Translations under genes and position numbers: made by a program | Shown here: piece after piece, positions 17,239 through 27,112 of the stretch | Numbering within the stretch: the first letter of the stretch is position 1 | Layout: each line of letters starts with the position of its first letter | The notes under the pieces: generated by a model | Databases searched by the model: none | The model's input: only the letters and a program-made list of their open reading frames with translations | Told to the model about the DNA's origin: nothing | DNA from: DASCOT01 sp965197275 | GTDB lineage: Bacteria; Acidobacteriota; UBA890; WLXD01 | NCBI GenBank assembly: GCA_965197275.1 | Contig: CBDAMQ010000034.1 | Coordinates: forward strand, 496,001-560,000 | Reading direction: 5' to 3' | DNA: 64,000 bases

Positions 17239-18767
17239 TAGAGGTTCGCTACTTCGAACTGCTCCTGGTGCAGCATTTGGTCGGCGACCACGTTCACCGG
17301 TGCCTGCACGATCTCGCGCATGCCCTGCAGAACCGAGCGGTTGTCTCCACGGAGCGCGCGGCCGATCACCGGATTGGCTCGCACGACCACGTCCCGCCCG
17401 CGTAGCTGTTTCCGCAACCGGTTGACCTCGCGCAGGATTTCCAGGCAGACGGTGTCGACGGATTTCACGCGACCGCTGGAGTGGCAATACGGGCATTCCT
17501 GCGTCAGGGTGTTCTCGAGGCTTTGTTTGACACGCTGGCGAGTGAGCTCGACGAGGCCGAACTCGGAGATCTGCAACAGCTGGGTCTTGGCGCGGTCCTT
17601 CTCGAGCTCCTCCTGGAGCACCTCGACCACCTTGCGTCGGTTCGCCGTCTCCTCCATGTCGATGAAGTCGATGACGATGATGCCGCCCAGGTCGCGGAGG
17701 CGGATCTGCCGAACGATCTCGCGTACCGCCTCGACGTTCGTCTGCAGTACCGTGTCTTCGAGCCGCCGCTTGCCGACGTATTTGCCGGTGTTGATGTCGA
17801 TCGCTACCAACGCCTCGGTTTGGTTGATGACCAAGTAGGCGCCGGACTTGAGCCAGACCTTCGACTCGAGTGCCTTTTGGATCTGCGGCTCGATCTCGAA
17901 TTGGTCGAAGATCGGACGATCGGATCGGTGATGCTGAACACGATCCGCCACGTCGGGGTTGATCGCCTGCAGAAATCGCTTGGCGCGCTCGTACTCCGTT
18001 TCGTCATCGATCACGACGCGACTGTATTCCTTGGTGAAGAGATCGCGCAGCAGCCGCAGTAGCACCGACAGGTCACGGTGGATGACGGCGGGCGCTTGTG
18101 CCTGCTCGCTGCGACGCTTGAGCTCTTCCCAGAGCTCGTGCAGGAACCGCATGTCGTCAGCGAAGTCCTGTTGGCTGCGGCCCACACCGGCGGTACGCAC
18201 AATGAAGCCGCCCATCCCCTTCTGGCGTGCCTTCTGCGTAATGCGCTTCAGTCGGTGGCGCTCGGCACGATCCTCGATCTTGCGCGACACGCCGACGTGA
18301 TCGACCGATGGCATGTAGACGAGATAGCGGCCCGGCAACGAGACGTTGGTGGTGATGCGCGCGCCCTTGGTGCCAAGCGGCGCCTTGGAGATCTGCACCA
18401 GGATCTCGTCACCACGGCTCAGCAGCTTGTCGATCTTCTGCGACTCGCGCGAACGGCGGCTCTGGCGCCGTTGCGGCTTCGGAGTGCCATCGTCGCTGGC
18501 GTCGTCGTCATCCAGCCACGAGGTGTACGCGTCGATGTCGGGCAGAACATCTGAAACGTACAGGAAACCGTCGCGCGTCAACCCGATGTTGACGAAAGCC
18601 GACTGCATACCGGGTAGAACCCGGTTCACTCGTCCCTTATAGATATTGCCGGCGGTGCCGCGGGTGCTCTCCCGCTCGATGAATACTTCCTGAAGTTGTC
18701 CGTCTTCGAGTATCGCCACGCGGGTTTCGTTGTCCCCGCAGTTGGCGATGATCTCTTTGCGTGGCAT
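17238..18767 (-). CDS. rng: Ribonuclease G/E family endoribonuclease
   Basis: A 509-residue RNase matching RNase G in length. The S1 RNA-binding domain spans about residues 38-130 with YKGRVNRVLPGMQSAFVNIG. An insert of Asp/Arg-rich sequence (WLDDDDASDDGTPKPQRR) splits it. The RNase H-like catalytic region has ALVAIDINTGKYVG near 325 and GGIIVIDFIDMEE near 370, giving the two metal-binding aspartates. CPYCHSSGRV near 433 is the zinc-link that joins protomers. It lacks the long disordered C-terminal scaffold of RNase E. It lies downstream of rodA on the same strand behind a 481-nt leader. Confidence 0.93.
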   Translation of the reverse strand: MPRKEIIANCGDNETRVAILEDGQLQEVFIERESTRGTAGNIYKGRVNRVLPGMQSAFVNIGLTRDGFLYVSDVLPDIDAYTSWLDDDDASDDGTPKPQRRQSRRSRESQKIDKLLSRGDEILVQISKAPLGTKGARITTNVSLPGRYLVYMPSVDHVGVSRKIEDRAERHRLKRITQKARQKGMGGFIVRTAGVGRSQQDFADDMRFLHELWEELKRRSEQAQAPAVIHRDLSVLLRLLRDLFTKEYSRVVIDDETEYERAKRFLQAINPDVADRVQHHRSDRPIFDQFEIEPQIQKALESKVWLKSGAYLVINQTEALVAIDINTGKYVGKRRLEDTVLQTNVEAVREIVRQIRLRDLGGIIVIDFIDMEETANRRKVVEVLQEELEKDRAKTQLLQISEFGLVELTRQRVKQSLENTLTQECPYCHSSGRVKSVDTVCLEILREVNRLRKQLRGRDVVVRANPVIGRALRGDNRSVLQGMREIVQAPVNVVADQMLHQEQFEVANL

Positions 18768-19248
18768 GGAATACTCCCCTGCGCGCGCCCGGGCTCGAAG
18801 GAGCCGACCAATGGTCGTTCGGACGCTGCGGCGGGATGGGCGCTCGCGGAGCGGCCCGGCGGATCAGCCCGAGGCTGTCCCACCGGATCTCCGGCTGTGG
18901 TTCTGTGAACTGGGCACCCATCAGCGGTTTCCTGACGACGCCGCCGCGTACGGCGGCGCCTAAAGGTCGTGTTACCGAACTCTCGAAAAACTCTTCGCCC
19001 GTGCCGGTTGGCGGCGCTTCCGTCGCGCCGCGCGTTCAACCGTTTTGCCCCCTGGGAAACCGCTGGTCCGGTGCGGGCCGTATCGGCGCCGGCGAGAAGG
19101 GCCGGCAGCACGATAATTGATCGGTTTCCCCGGGATGGGCCGGGGTCGTCTGCATCCTGACGTCAGGACGTTTCGTATGCTACCGGAATTGTACCAGGGT
19201 CACGAACCAGGCCGGAGCCGTGTTTGATCGGCCGGGTTGGCCAGGCCA
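18768..19248 (-). promoter_or_regulatory. Long leader between rodA and rng with promoter-like and palindromic sites
   Basis: No convincing gene lies in this 481-nt gap; the frames present are Arg-rich shadows. On the minus strand an extended -10 element reads TGGTACAAT (19188-19196, TACAAT at 19193-19188), which would start a transcript about 400 nt before rng. A perfect 14-bp palindrome TCCTGACGTCAGGA lies at 19155-19168. An 8-bp-stem hairpin CGCCGCCG-CGTA-CGGCGGCG lies at 18939-18958. A long structured leader fits the known autoregulation of RNase E-type genes through their 5' UTR in enterobacteria; here that is inference. Confidence 0.4.
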
Positions 19249-20340
19249 CTAGACCGAGAAGCGTCGACTTCGTACCGAGATCACGAGTCCGATCGCGATG
19301 CAGGTCGCCAGTGCCGAGGAGCCACCGTACGACAGGAGGGGGAGCGGGATGCCGGTGATCGGTAGATAGCCGATCACCATGCCGGCGTTGACTGCCAGGT
19401 GGAACGTGAGCAGTCCCGCAACCCCGGCGCAGATATAGGCGCCAGCTCGATCCCGCGCCACGTGGGCGCCACGCAACAGTCGCAGAATCAACGTCAGGTA
19501 GAGCAGGAGCACGGTAGCGACCCCCAGGAATCCGATCTCCTCACCGAGCAGCGCGACGATGAAATCGTTCTCTTGCTCCGGCAGGAAGTTCAGCTGACTC
19601 TGCGTGCCGGAGAACAAACCCTTTCCCAGAAGGCCGCCGGATCCGACCGCGATCTTGCTCTGCACGAGCTGATAGCCGGCGCCGAGAGGATCGGCCTCAG
19701 GAGCCAAGAAACTCGTCAGACGGGCACGTTGATAGGGGTGCAGGCTCAGATACCAGAGCGGTATGGCGGCCAGCGTTGTAGCGCCGATCACCGCGATCGT
19801 TCGCATCTGCAGGCCGGCGGCCCAGGCGGTCGCCGCGAGTATGGGCAGGTAGGTCATCGCCGTGCCCTGATCCGGTTGCAGGGCGGTGAGCCCGAACGGA
19901 ATGGCAACGACAACTACGGGCATGATGAGGCCACGCAGACCGAACGGACGTGGCTCACGATCAGCGAACAAGCGCGCCAACGCCAGTATGATCGCGACCT
20001 TGGCGAGCTCGGAGGGCTGGATCCCGAACGCCCCGACCCGCAACCACGATCGCGCCCCGGAGATCTGCGGACCGAACACCAGCACGACAACCAGCATGGC
20101 GACGCAGGCTCCCCACAGCACGTAGGCGTTGTCGGTGAGATGGCGGTAGTTGAGGAACCCCAGCGCTATCGCCAGCAGAAGGCCGACAGCGACCCAGACG
20201 CCCTGGCGCTTTTCTAGCTCGAGATCCTCGCCGGCGGAGGCCGACGCCACCAGCAGCATCCCGATGCCCAGAAGCGCGGCGAGCGTGAGCAGGGTAACGA
20301 GATCGAACCAGCGCACCAGACGGCGATCGAATAGCGTCAT
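19249..20340 (-). CDS. rodA: Rod-shape SEDS glycosyltransferase RodA
   Basis: A 363-residue SEDS protein with about ten transmembrane segments that polymerises peptidoglycan with PBP2 in the elongasome. Characteristic parts are GARSWLRVGAFGIQPSELAK near residue 115, ALQPDQGTAMTYLPILAATA near 160 and FSGTQSQLNFLPEQENDFI near 240, with the conserved acidic residue after FLPE. GIPLPLLSYGGSSALATC is near the end. It overlaps the mrdA end by four bases, so the pair is translationally coupled. Confidence 0.96.
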   Translation of the reverse strand: MTLFDRRLVRWFDLVTLLTLAALLGIGMLLVASASAGEDLELEKRQGVWVAVGLLLAIALGFLNYRHLTDNAYVLWGACVAMLVVVLVFGPQISGARSWLRVGAFGIQPSELAKVAIILALARLFADREPRPFGLRGLIMPVVVVAIPFGLTALQPDQGTAMTYLPILAATAWAAGLQMRTIAVIGATTLAAIPLWYLSLHPYQRARLTSFLAPEADPLGAGYQLVQSKIAVGSGGLLGKGLFSGTQSQLNFLPEQENDFIVALLGEEIGFLGVATVLLLYLTLILRLLRGAHVARDRAGAYICAGVAGLLTFHLAVNAGMVIGYLPITGIPLPLLSYGGSSALATCIAIGLVISVRSRRFSV

Positions 20341-22313
20341 CGGTCGCCCTCGGGATCGTCACCGGTGGTGGTCTCCGTGTTTGCGTCCGGTTCGACGAAC
20401 GGCAGCTGCTGGTAGTCGCGCTCGTCTAGCTGCTTGCCGAAGTAGCTCGCCAGAATCTGGCCGCCGATGGGCGCCGCCTCCGCGCCGCCCGATCCGCCGT
20501 GTTCGAGATACACCGCGACCGCGACTTCGGGGTTGTCGATCGGAGCCGCGGCGACGAACCATGCGTGGTTGCGGAGGTGCTCGGGGCGATCCTCGTCGTT
20601 CTCTGCCACCCGGGTTGCCGAAGCCACCTGTGCGGTGCCGGTCTTGCCACCGACGGCGACCGTCGGCAGACGGGCGCGCCACGATGATCCGTAAGCCACC
20701 GAGCCCGCCATGCCACGTGCAACCAGATCACGAACGGCGCTGCTGAACGGAGCCGGCCGCTGTTCGTTGGGGTACGAGCGGGTCCCGCCGCCGCTGGCGC
20801 CCTCGATGCGGAGAAGTAGACGCGGCTGGCGCACGAACCCGGTGGCGGCAGTAGCGGCGACGTTGGCGAGCTGCAACGGGCTGACGGCCAGCGGTCCCTG
20901 ACCGATCGACAGCGAGACGGTCTCGCCGGGGTAGTAGCGTCTGCCGTTGGACGCTAGCCAGTCGTCGCTCGGAACGATGCCGCCTTCCTCCTCAGTCAGG
21001 TCGATTCCGGTGGTGGCGCCGAGTCCGAAACGCTGCGCCCAGCGCACGATGCGCTCCCGACCCAGCTTGACACCGAGCTCGTAGAAGAAGCTGTTGCACG
21101 ACTGGGCCAGAGCTTGCACGACGTTGACGTTGCCGTGTTGGCCCAAGCAACGGAAGAAGCGGCCGTAGTACGTCTTCCCTCCGGGACAAAAGTAGGTCGT
21201 GTTCGACGAGATGATGCCTTCCTCGAGCCCCGCTGTGGCAAGCACGAGCTTGAAGATGGAGCCCGGGGGCTGGCCGGCGCGCACGCCGCGGTTGTGGAGC
21301 GGCTTGGCTGGGTCGCGGAGCAGAGACTCCCACTGCTCTACCGAGAAGCGGTCGGCAAAGGCGTTCGGGTTGAACGCCGGCGAGCTCGCGAGTGCCAAGA
21401 CACCGCCGCTCGTCGTGTCGAGTATGACCGCAGCACCGCGGCGGTCGCGCAGGAGCTCTTCGAGCCGTTCCTGCAGAGCAACATCAATCGTGAGGACGAC
21501 GGTCTCCCCAGGCTGGGGAGCATCCTCGCTCTCCAGTCGAATCTCGCGACCCACCGAGTTCACCACTACCAGTCGGTTGCCGGCATATCCGGCGAGGTCA
21601 TCGTTGTAGACCGACTCGACACCGAGCTTTCCGACGATATCGCCCAGGCTGAACTGTTCGCCCCAGGAGTCGAGTTGTTGCGGTGAGATCTCGCCCACGT
21701 AGCCGAGCACGTGGGCGGCGGTTTCGCCGCGCGGATAGAACCGTCGCGCGTGTACCTGGACGACGACACCCGGATGCTCGAGACGCCGGGCCTCGATTCG
21801 GACGACGTGTTCCTTGGGAACCCCTGACGCTACTACTACCGGACGAAATCGAGCTGTACTTCGCTGCCGATCGAGCCGCTGACGAAGAACTTCCTGCGGT
21901 TCCTCGAGCACCGTGCTCAGCCAGCGGAGCACCTCTCCTTCATCGTCGACCAGCTCTCGGACGAGGGCGACTTCGTATGATGGTCGGTTGGTCGCCAGAA
22001 TCTCGCCGTTCCGATCGAGGATGAGCCCGCGGGTGGGACGCACGCGCGAGCGCTTCCACAAGTTGTCCTCGGCCAGGCTGGCGTATTCCGCCCCGTGGAT
22101 GACTTGGGTCTGCCAAAAGCCCAGCAGCAGCGCGACGACGAGCACGGCGGCGATCACCTCGAGCACCCGCACCCGGTCGGTAATACGCTGGCGATCAGCG
22201 GCGGTCTCCAGGGCTCGCGGCCCCAGCAAGAGAGCACGATGAACCGAACGCGCTGGAGGCGGCTTCAAAGCGACCCGACCGTCGTCGTCGGGGCGCCACG
22301 GACCCGTCTTCAC
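20337..22313 (-). CDS. mrdA: Penicillin-binding protein 2
   Basis: A 658-residue monofunctional class B transpeptidase of the elongasome. There is one transmembrane segment near residues 55-75 (VLEVIAAVLVVALLLGFW), then a dimerisation/pedestal domain beginning RPTRGLILDRNGEILATNRP. Active-site motifs are S-I-F-K within GQPPGSIFK near residue 350, SCN in AQSCNSFFYELG near 405, and KTG in GGKTGTAQV near 556. The start is GTG 22313, directly behind AGGAGGGAG, a near-perfect ribosome site. The longer frame to 22427 would overlap mreD. It overlaps rodA. Confidence 0.95.
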   Translation of the reverse strand: MKTGPWRPDDDGRVALKPPPARSVHRALLLGPRALETAADRQRITDRVRVLEVIAAVLVVALLLGFWQTQVIHGAEYASLAEDNLWKRSRVRPTRGLILDRNGEILATNRPSYEVALVRELVDDEGEVLRWLSTVLEEPQEVLRQRLDRQRSTARFRPVVVASGVPKEHVVRIEARRLEHPGVVVQVHARRFYPRGETAAHVLGYVGEISPQQLDSWGEQFSLGDIVGKLGVESVYNDDLAGYAGNRLVVVNSVGREIRLESEDAPQPGETVVLTIDVALQERLEELLRDRRGAAVILDTTSGGVLALASSPAFNPNAFADRFSVEQWESLLRDPAKPLHNRGVRAGQPPGSIFKLVLATAGLEEGIISSNTTYFCPGGKTYYGRFFRCLGQHGNVNVVQALAQSCNSFFYELGVKLGRERIVRWAQRFGLGATTGIDLTEEEGGIVPSDDWLASNGRRYYPGETVSLSIGQGPLAVSPLQLANVAATAATGFVRQPRLLLRIEGASGGGTRSYPNEQRPAPFSSAVRDLVARGMAGSVAYGSSWRARLPTVAVGGKTGTAQVASATRVAENDEDRPEHLRNHAWFVAAAPIDNPEVAVAVYLEHGGSGGAEAAPIGGQILASYFGKQLDERDYQQLPFVEPDANTETTTGDDPEGDR

Positions 22314-22356
22314 GCTCCCTCCTGGTCTGCGGTTGGTTGCCGGCACACTCGGCCGA

Positions 22357-22872
22357 TCATCGTCGCCACGATGACAGATGAGGCCGCCTTCGTCTGCTGC
22401 GCCAACCCGCAACGAGGCGCGGCCCACCGACGGTGATTATCCCGCAAGCGAGCGCTGTGGCTCCGCTGCGGGCGGCTATCGTCGGCAGCGTCTCCAAGCC
22501 AGGCCAGGCGAAGAAACCGAGCAGACCGACGACTATCAAGCTCTCTATCGCCGCGGCTGCTCCGACGACGATCGCTTCGGCCAGCTGCCCTCGAACAACG
22601 ATGACGCTGCCCAGCGAAGTGATCAGCGCTGCTACAACCGTCTTCGAGAAGGCGTGGAGACCGACGATGCCTCCGGACAGGCTGTCTTGAATGAAGCCGG
22701 CTAGCGCGCCGATGAGTACCGAGGCGTGGAAGGATCGCCGAAGCGCCAGCAGCCCTACCGCGACCAACAGCCCATCGACCAGGCCCAACGGCGGCACCAT
22801 CTGTGTCAGGGTTGTCTGTGCGGTGCCAACCGCGAGCATCAGGACGACGATCTGGACAACAGATCTCATCAT
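22357..22872 (-). CDS. mreD: Rod-shape-determining protein MreD
   Basis: A 171-residue membrane protein with five or six hydrophobic segments. It contains LVDGLLVAVGLLALRRSFHA and ALAGFIQDSLSGGIVGLHAF; the latter holds the family's G-F-x-Q-D signature. It links MreC and MreB to RodA/PBP2. It sits between mreC (11-nt gap) and mrdA in the standard mre-mrd order. The C-terminus is Arg-rich. Confidence 0.9.
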   Translation of the reverse strand: MMRSVVQIVVLMLAVGTAQTTLTQMVPPLGLVDGLLVAVGLLALRRSFHASVLIGALAGFIQDSLSGGIVGLHAFSKTVVAALITSLGSVIVVRGQLAEAIVVGAAAAIESLIVVGLLGFFAWPGLETLPTIAARSGATALACGIITVGGPRLVAGWRSRRRRPHLSSWRR

Positions 22873-22883
22873 TCACGTCGGGA

Positions 22884-23744
22884 TCAGGATTGGGGCTCGC
22901 GGTGCAAGACCAGCACGTCCTCGAGACGCATCATGTCGACGTGCGGTCGAACCTCGATCTGCATGAACAGCGCGGTCTCGTCGCGCGAAAGCGGAACCGG
23001 TGGTGTGCCGGGCGCTGCCGGTCCGACACCGGCTCGGGTCACCTGCCCGACCGGTATCCCGGCTGGATAGATTCCATCCTCACCCGAGGTTTCGACGCTC
23101 TCGCCCACGGTCGCGTCGTCGAGGGTCCGGATGAAGCGCAGCTCGAGCGACGGTCCGTCTGCACCTGCCAGGAGCCCGCTGGCGCGAGAGTCGCCGAGGC
23201 GAGCGCCCACACCGCTCAGAGCATCGGTTACCAGCTGAACGGCACAGGTCCACCGCGAGACTTGAATCACGCGCCCGACGAGTGCGCCTTCGGGCGAGAC
23301 CACCGCGTCGTCGACGCCGATACCGTCAGCCGAGCCTCGGTCCAGGTGCATTGATTGATAACGATGTGCGAGATCTCGACCGACGACCCGCGCCGCGATC
23401 CACGTGCCCGGCGTCGACCTGGTGACGCGGAGCATCGCTCGCAGGCGTCTGTTCTCGTGTCCAGCTGCCGCCGCCGTGGCAAGTTGCCGTTGCAACTCGG
23501 CGTTGGCTTCACGCAGACGGTCGAGCTCATCTGCCGAGCCGAGGAGCCCCAGGTACCTAGTCCAGGTCGATCGCACTCCGCCGACCGCAGAAGTCGCGAT
23601 TCGCTGAAAGGGCGATACGACACCGGTCACGGCACCGCGGGCGGTCGCCAACGTACGGGTACGGTTGACCTGGTATGACATCAAGAGGAAGAAAAAGGCC
23701 AGCAAGCCGAAAACGAGCGCCGTGCTGCGCGCAGTTCGCATCAT
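22884..23744 (-). CDS. mreC: Rod-shape-determining protein MreC
   Basis: A 286-residue bitopic protein: an N-terminal helix near residues 8-24 (ALVFGLLAFFFLLMSY), then a coiled coil (about 70-100, ADELDRLREANAELQRQL) and the periplasmic beta domain with GRDLAHRYQSMHLDRGSADG, VDDAVVSPEGALVGRVIQVS and GASGLLAG-like repeats. It scaffolds PBP2 in the periplasm. It lies 80 nt downstream of mreB. The C-terminus ends soon after the beta domain, without a disordered tail. Confidence 0.93.
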   Translation of the reverse strand: MMRTARSTALVFGLLAFFFLLMSYQVNRTRTLATARGAVTGVVSPFQRIATSAVGGVRSTWTRYLGLLGSADELDRLREANAELQRQLATAAAAGHENRRLRAMLRVTRSTPGTWIAARVVGRDLAHRYQSMHLDRGSADGIGVDDAVVSPEGALVGRVIQVSRWTCAVQLVTDALSGVGARLGDSRASGLLAGADGPSLELRFIRTLDDATVGESVETSGEDGIYPAGIPVGQVTRAGVGPAAPGTPPVPLSRDETALFMQIEVRPHVDMMRLEDVLVLHREPQS

Positions 23745-23824
23745 CGCCTCTTTGCCACTCCTTGATGTCGTTTCGAATGCGCTCGAACATAAGCGCGATC
23801 GGGAAATCCGGTCGAGCTAGTGCA

Positions 23825-24835
23825 CTACGGCAGACAGACCCGTCGCAAGAGGTCCATATCATCGAGCACGTGCCCGACACCGAGCACGACGGTCGACAGC
23901 GGATCCTCGGTAATCGCAACCGGGACCCCGGTCTCCTCGCGCAGTCGCACGTCCAGATTGCGAATCAGCGCGCCGCCGCCGGTCAGCACCAGCCCCCGGT
24001 CGACGAAATCGGCCGATAGCTCCGGTGGCGTCCGCTCCAGCGCCATGCGCACGGCTTCGACGATCGTCCCGACCGGCTCGCTCAGCGCCTCGCGGATCTC
24101 GCGGTCCGTGATGCTGATCGTCTTCGGTATTCCCTCGACCAGGTCGCGCCCCTTGATCTCCATCGTCAGCTCTTCGTCGAGCGGATAGGCGGAACCGATC
24201 TCCATCTTGATGGTCTCGGCCGTTCGCTCGCCGATCAACAAGTTGTAGTTGCGCTTGACGTAGTTGATGATCGCCTCGTCGAGCTCGTTGCCACCGATGC
24301 GGATCGAGCGCGAATAGACAATTCCGGCCATCGAGATCACCGCGACGTCGGTGGTGCCGCCGCCGATATCGACGATGAGGTTGCCGGACGGCTCGGTGAT
24401 GGGTAGCCCGGCGCCGATCGCGGCCGACATCGCCTCTTCGATCAGATAGACCTCGGACGCCTTGGCGCGGTAGGCAGTGTCGCGCACGGCGCGCTCCTCG
24501 ACCTTTGTAATCCCGCTCGGCACACCAATGACGATGCGTGGCCTTACGAGGAAGCGTCGATTGTGGACCCGACGGATGAAGTAGGAGAGCATCTGTTCGG
24601 TGACTTCGAAGTCAGCGATGACGCCGTCTTTCAGAGGGCGTACCGCGACGATGTGGCCCGGCGTCCGCCCAAGCATTTCCTTGGCCTCTTTGCCGACTGC
24701 CTCGACCTTGTTGGTGTTCTTGTTGATGGCCACGATCGAGGGTTCGCGCACCACCACCCCTTTGTTGCGCATGAACACCAGCGTGTTCGATGTGCCGAGG
24801 TCGATGGCGATGTCGTTGGAGAAGGCTGAGAACAC
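23825..24835 (-). CDS. mreB: Rod-shape-determining actin MreB
   Basis: A 336-residue actin homologue that polymerises under the inner membrane and guides cell-wall synthesis. Phosphate loops are AIDLGTSNTLVF near residue 10 and IVDIGGGTTDVAVISMAGI near 158; the adenosine loop is LTGGGALIRNLD near 288. The start is GTG 24835, giving MFSAFSNDIAIDLG. The N-terminal Phe-rich stretch fits membrane insertion. It is the first gene of the mreBCD-mrdA-rodA operon, divergent from the PpiD-like gene. Confidence 0.97.
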   Translation of the reverse strand: MFSAFSNDIAIDLGTSNTLVFMRNKGVVVREPSIVAINKNTNKVEAVGKEAKEMLGRTPGHIVAVRPLKDGVIADFEVTEQMLSYFIRRVHNRRFLVRPRIVIGVPSGITKVEERAVRDTAYRAKASEVYLIEEAMSAAIGAGLPITEPSGNLIVDIGGGTTDVAVISMAGIVYSRSIRIGGNELDEAIINYVKRNYNLLIGERTAETIKMEIGSAYPLDEELTMEIKGRDLVEGIPKTISITDREIREALSEPVGTIVEAVRMALERTPPELSADFVDRGLVLTGGGALIRNLDVRLREETGVPVAITEDPLSTVVLGVGHVLDDMDLLRRVCLP

Positions 24836-25159
24836 GAAGAAATACTCGATTTCCTGACGGCTGGGTCACGACAGCGGAGGCCGATGTCGCGCCGGCAGGC
24901 GGCAGGACATACGGGAGGTATCGGTGCGATCCATGCGCGCCACGGGGAGGCCGGGGCCAGCGGCAAGCCGTCGCCACTTGCCGAGCGCAGCGCCCACTGA
25001 TGGTATCACGGGGTCGAACCTTGTCGGGGCGCGTCGCCGGCAGGTACCATATCTTCTCCCCGTCAACGACGAACGGAAACCACAACGCCCGCCGCGCCCA
25101 ACGCTGCCGCATGCACTCCGCGGCCCAGAACCGTCGGCGACCCCTCGGAGTAATTCATC
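24836..25159. promoter_or_regulatory. Divergent region between mreB and the PpiD-like gene
   Basis: This 324-nt gap separates divergent starts and should contain promoters for both. Frames here are low-complexity shadows. No RNA gene, clear hairpin or convincing -35/-10 pair was identified. Confidence 0.35.
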
Positions 25160-27067
25160 GTGCTGGATACCCTGCGCCGAAACGTGCGCCGCCTGTCGTG
25201 GACGCTGTGGCTGGTCATCGTGGCGTTCATCGCCTTGTACCTGCCCGCCTTGTTCACCAGTGGGGCTGCCAACGTCGTGGCGCGGGTCAACGGCGAGCCG
25301 ATCGAGGCGGCCGAGTTTCAGCGCGCCATGAACGAGCAGATGCAATACTACCGTGGACTGAACCAGGGCGAGCTGCCGGACAACTTCATCCAGCAGATGC
25401 AGCTCCAGAGCGTCGTTCTGGAGCAGCTCATCCGACGCCGGTTGATCGTCGCCGCGGCCCAAGATCAGGGCTTCGCGATCGCCCGGCAGGAGCTCAAGGA
25501 TCGAATGATGCAGTATCCGGCGTTCCGTCGTGAGGACGGGCGCTGGATCGGCGACGAAGAGTATCGAACGATACTCCAGCGTAACGGTCTCGACGTGGTG
25601 TCGTTCGAACAGTCCATCATGGACGATCTCCTCGTCGAGCGGGTGACCGGGCTGATCACCGAAGGCGTGACGGTCAACGATCGTGAGGTCCAGGCTGCCT
25701 ATCAGCGCCAGAGCGAGAAGGTGCGCTTCGATTTCGTTCAGATACGCCCGACGGCGTATCGCTTCGAGGTCGACGACGAGGTTACCGACGAGGACGTTCA
25801 GGCTGCCTACGAGGCAGAACCCGACACCTATCGACTTCCCGAGCAGCGTCGTGTGTCGTACGCGCTGTTGGATACGGAAGCGCTGCGCAACAGCGTCGAG
25901 GTCGAGGCCGATGCGCTGTTGGCCGAGTACGAGGCCAGCCTCGCAGAGTTCACCATAGAGGAGCAGATCAAGGCACGGCAGATCATGCTGCGGGTGCCAC
26001 CGACGGCCAGCGACGAAGACAAAGCCGGTGTTCGAGGTCGCGCTGAGGAAGTGCTCCAGCGCCTGAGTGCCGGAGCGGATTTTGGCGAGCTGGCCGAAGA
26101 GCTCTCGGATGACCCCACCTCAGCGACCGGGGGCGATCTGGGGTGGGTCACACGCGGGCGCCAGGTCGAGGGTTTCGACGAGGCCGCGTTCGCGTTACAG
26201 GCCGGCGAAACGTCGGGTATCGTCGAGACCTCGTTCGGCTTTCATATCGTCCGCGTCGAAGAGCGGCGCGACGAACGTGCGCAGCCGCTCGACGAGGTGC
26301 GTGGTCAGCTCGAGCAACGGCTTGCCTGGGATCAGGCCGAGGCGCAAGCCGAGAGCACGTCGGAGCAGATCCGTCGCGACGTGCTGAGCGGTACCGACCT
26401 TGAAGAGGTCGCCGAGCAGCATGGCCTGACGGTCGAGATCAGCCCGCTGTTCGCGCAGGACGCCGGATTCGGGGAGTTCACCGACATCGACCTTATGAGC
26501 AGGATCTTCTCGCTCGGCACCGGTCGCGTTGCCGAGCCGATCCGCGTACGGCGGGGTTATCTGGTTTTTCGCGTCGACGAGATCGCGGCCCCGCATACCC
26601 CGGAGCTCGACGTCGTGGCCACTGTGGTGCGCTCCGACGTGATCGATCGACGTGCCGCGGAACGCGCTGCCGAGCGTGCACGCGAGTATAGCGAGCGGCT
26701 CTTGGCCGGCGACGAGCTGGAGACCATCGCCCAGGAAGCCGGCGCCACCGTCGATTCGAGCGAGCTGATTGCCCGTGAAGACATCGTTCCCGCATTAGGC
26801 CGCGCACCGAGTCTGATGCAGGCCGTCTTCGAACTCGTCGGTGGCCAGACTGGTGGTCCGGTGAAGATCGACGATCGGTTTGTCGTGTTTCGAGTAGCCG
26901 AGCATGTTCAGCCAGACTGGACGCTGTTCGCCGAGCAGAAGGAGCAGTTGCGCGAGCAGGAGGCGGTCGAGCGCCGCAACCGTCTCTTCGAGGCCTATCT
27001 CCAATCGCTGCGCGAGAGCTACTCAGTGACCGTCGATCAAGCGGCCATCGATACGATCGTCAGCTGA
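25160..27067 (+). CDS. ppiD: PpiD-like periplasmic foldase (SurA_N / parvulin domains)
   Basis: A 635-residue inner-membrane-anchored folding factor. The N-terminal helix at about residues 14-33 (TLWLVIVAFIALYLPALFTS) is followed by a SurA_N-type domain with ARVNGEPIEAAEFQRAMNEQ. A parvulin PPIase domain starts near 275 (KARQIMLRVPPTASDEDKAG) and holds LAEELSDDPTSATGGDLGWV and SFGFHIVRVEER, the usual parvulin motifs. A C-terminal helical region follows. PpiD proteins act at the Sec translocon exit. The start is GTG 25160 with CGGAG about 10 nt upstream. It precedes nadE by 45 nt. Confidence 0.9.
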   Translation: MLDTLRRNVRRLSWTLWLVIVAFIALYLPALFTSGAANVVARVNGEPIEAAEFQRAMNEQMQYYRGLNQGELPDNFIQQMQLQSVVLEQLIRRRLIVAAAQDQGFAIARQELKDRMMQYPAFRREDGRWIGDEEYRTILQRNGLDVVSFEQSIMDDLLVERVTGLITEGVTVNDREVQAAYQRQSEKVRFDFVQIRPTAYRFEVDDEVTDEDVQAAYEAEPDTYRLPEQRRVSYALLDTEALRNSVEVEADALLAEYEASLAEFTIEEQIKARQIMLRVPPTASDEDKAGVRGRAEEVLQRLSAGADFGELAEELSDDPTSATGGDLGWVTRGRQVEGFDEAAFALQAGETSGIVETSFGFHIVRVEERRDERAQPLDEVRGQLEQRLAWDQAEAQAESTSEQIRRDVLSGTDLEEVAEQHGLTVEISPLFAQDAGFGEFTDIDLMSRIFSLGTGRVAEPIRVRRGYLVFRVDEIAAPHTPELDVVATVVRSDVIDRRAAERAAERAREYSERLLAGDELETIAQEAGATVDSSELIAREDIVPALGRAPSLMQAVFELVGGQTGGPVKIDDRFVVFRVAEHVQPDWTLFAEQKEQLREQEAVERRNRLFEAYLQSLRESYSVTVDQAAIDTIVS

Positions 27068-27112
27068 CCCGGTCGGCCCGCCAGTTCGACCTCGGCCTGC
27101 TAGCATTCGGGG

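Noticed and set aside
18626..19111. 161-codon minus-strand frame upstream of rng
   Set aside because: It overlaps the rng coding start in another frame and is Arg/Ala/Gly-rich, as expected from chance in GC-rich DNA.
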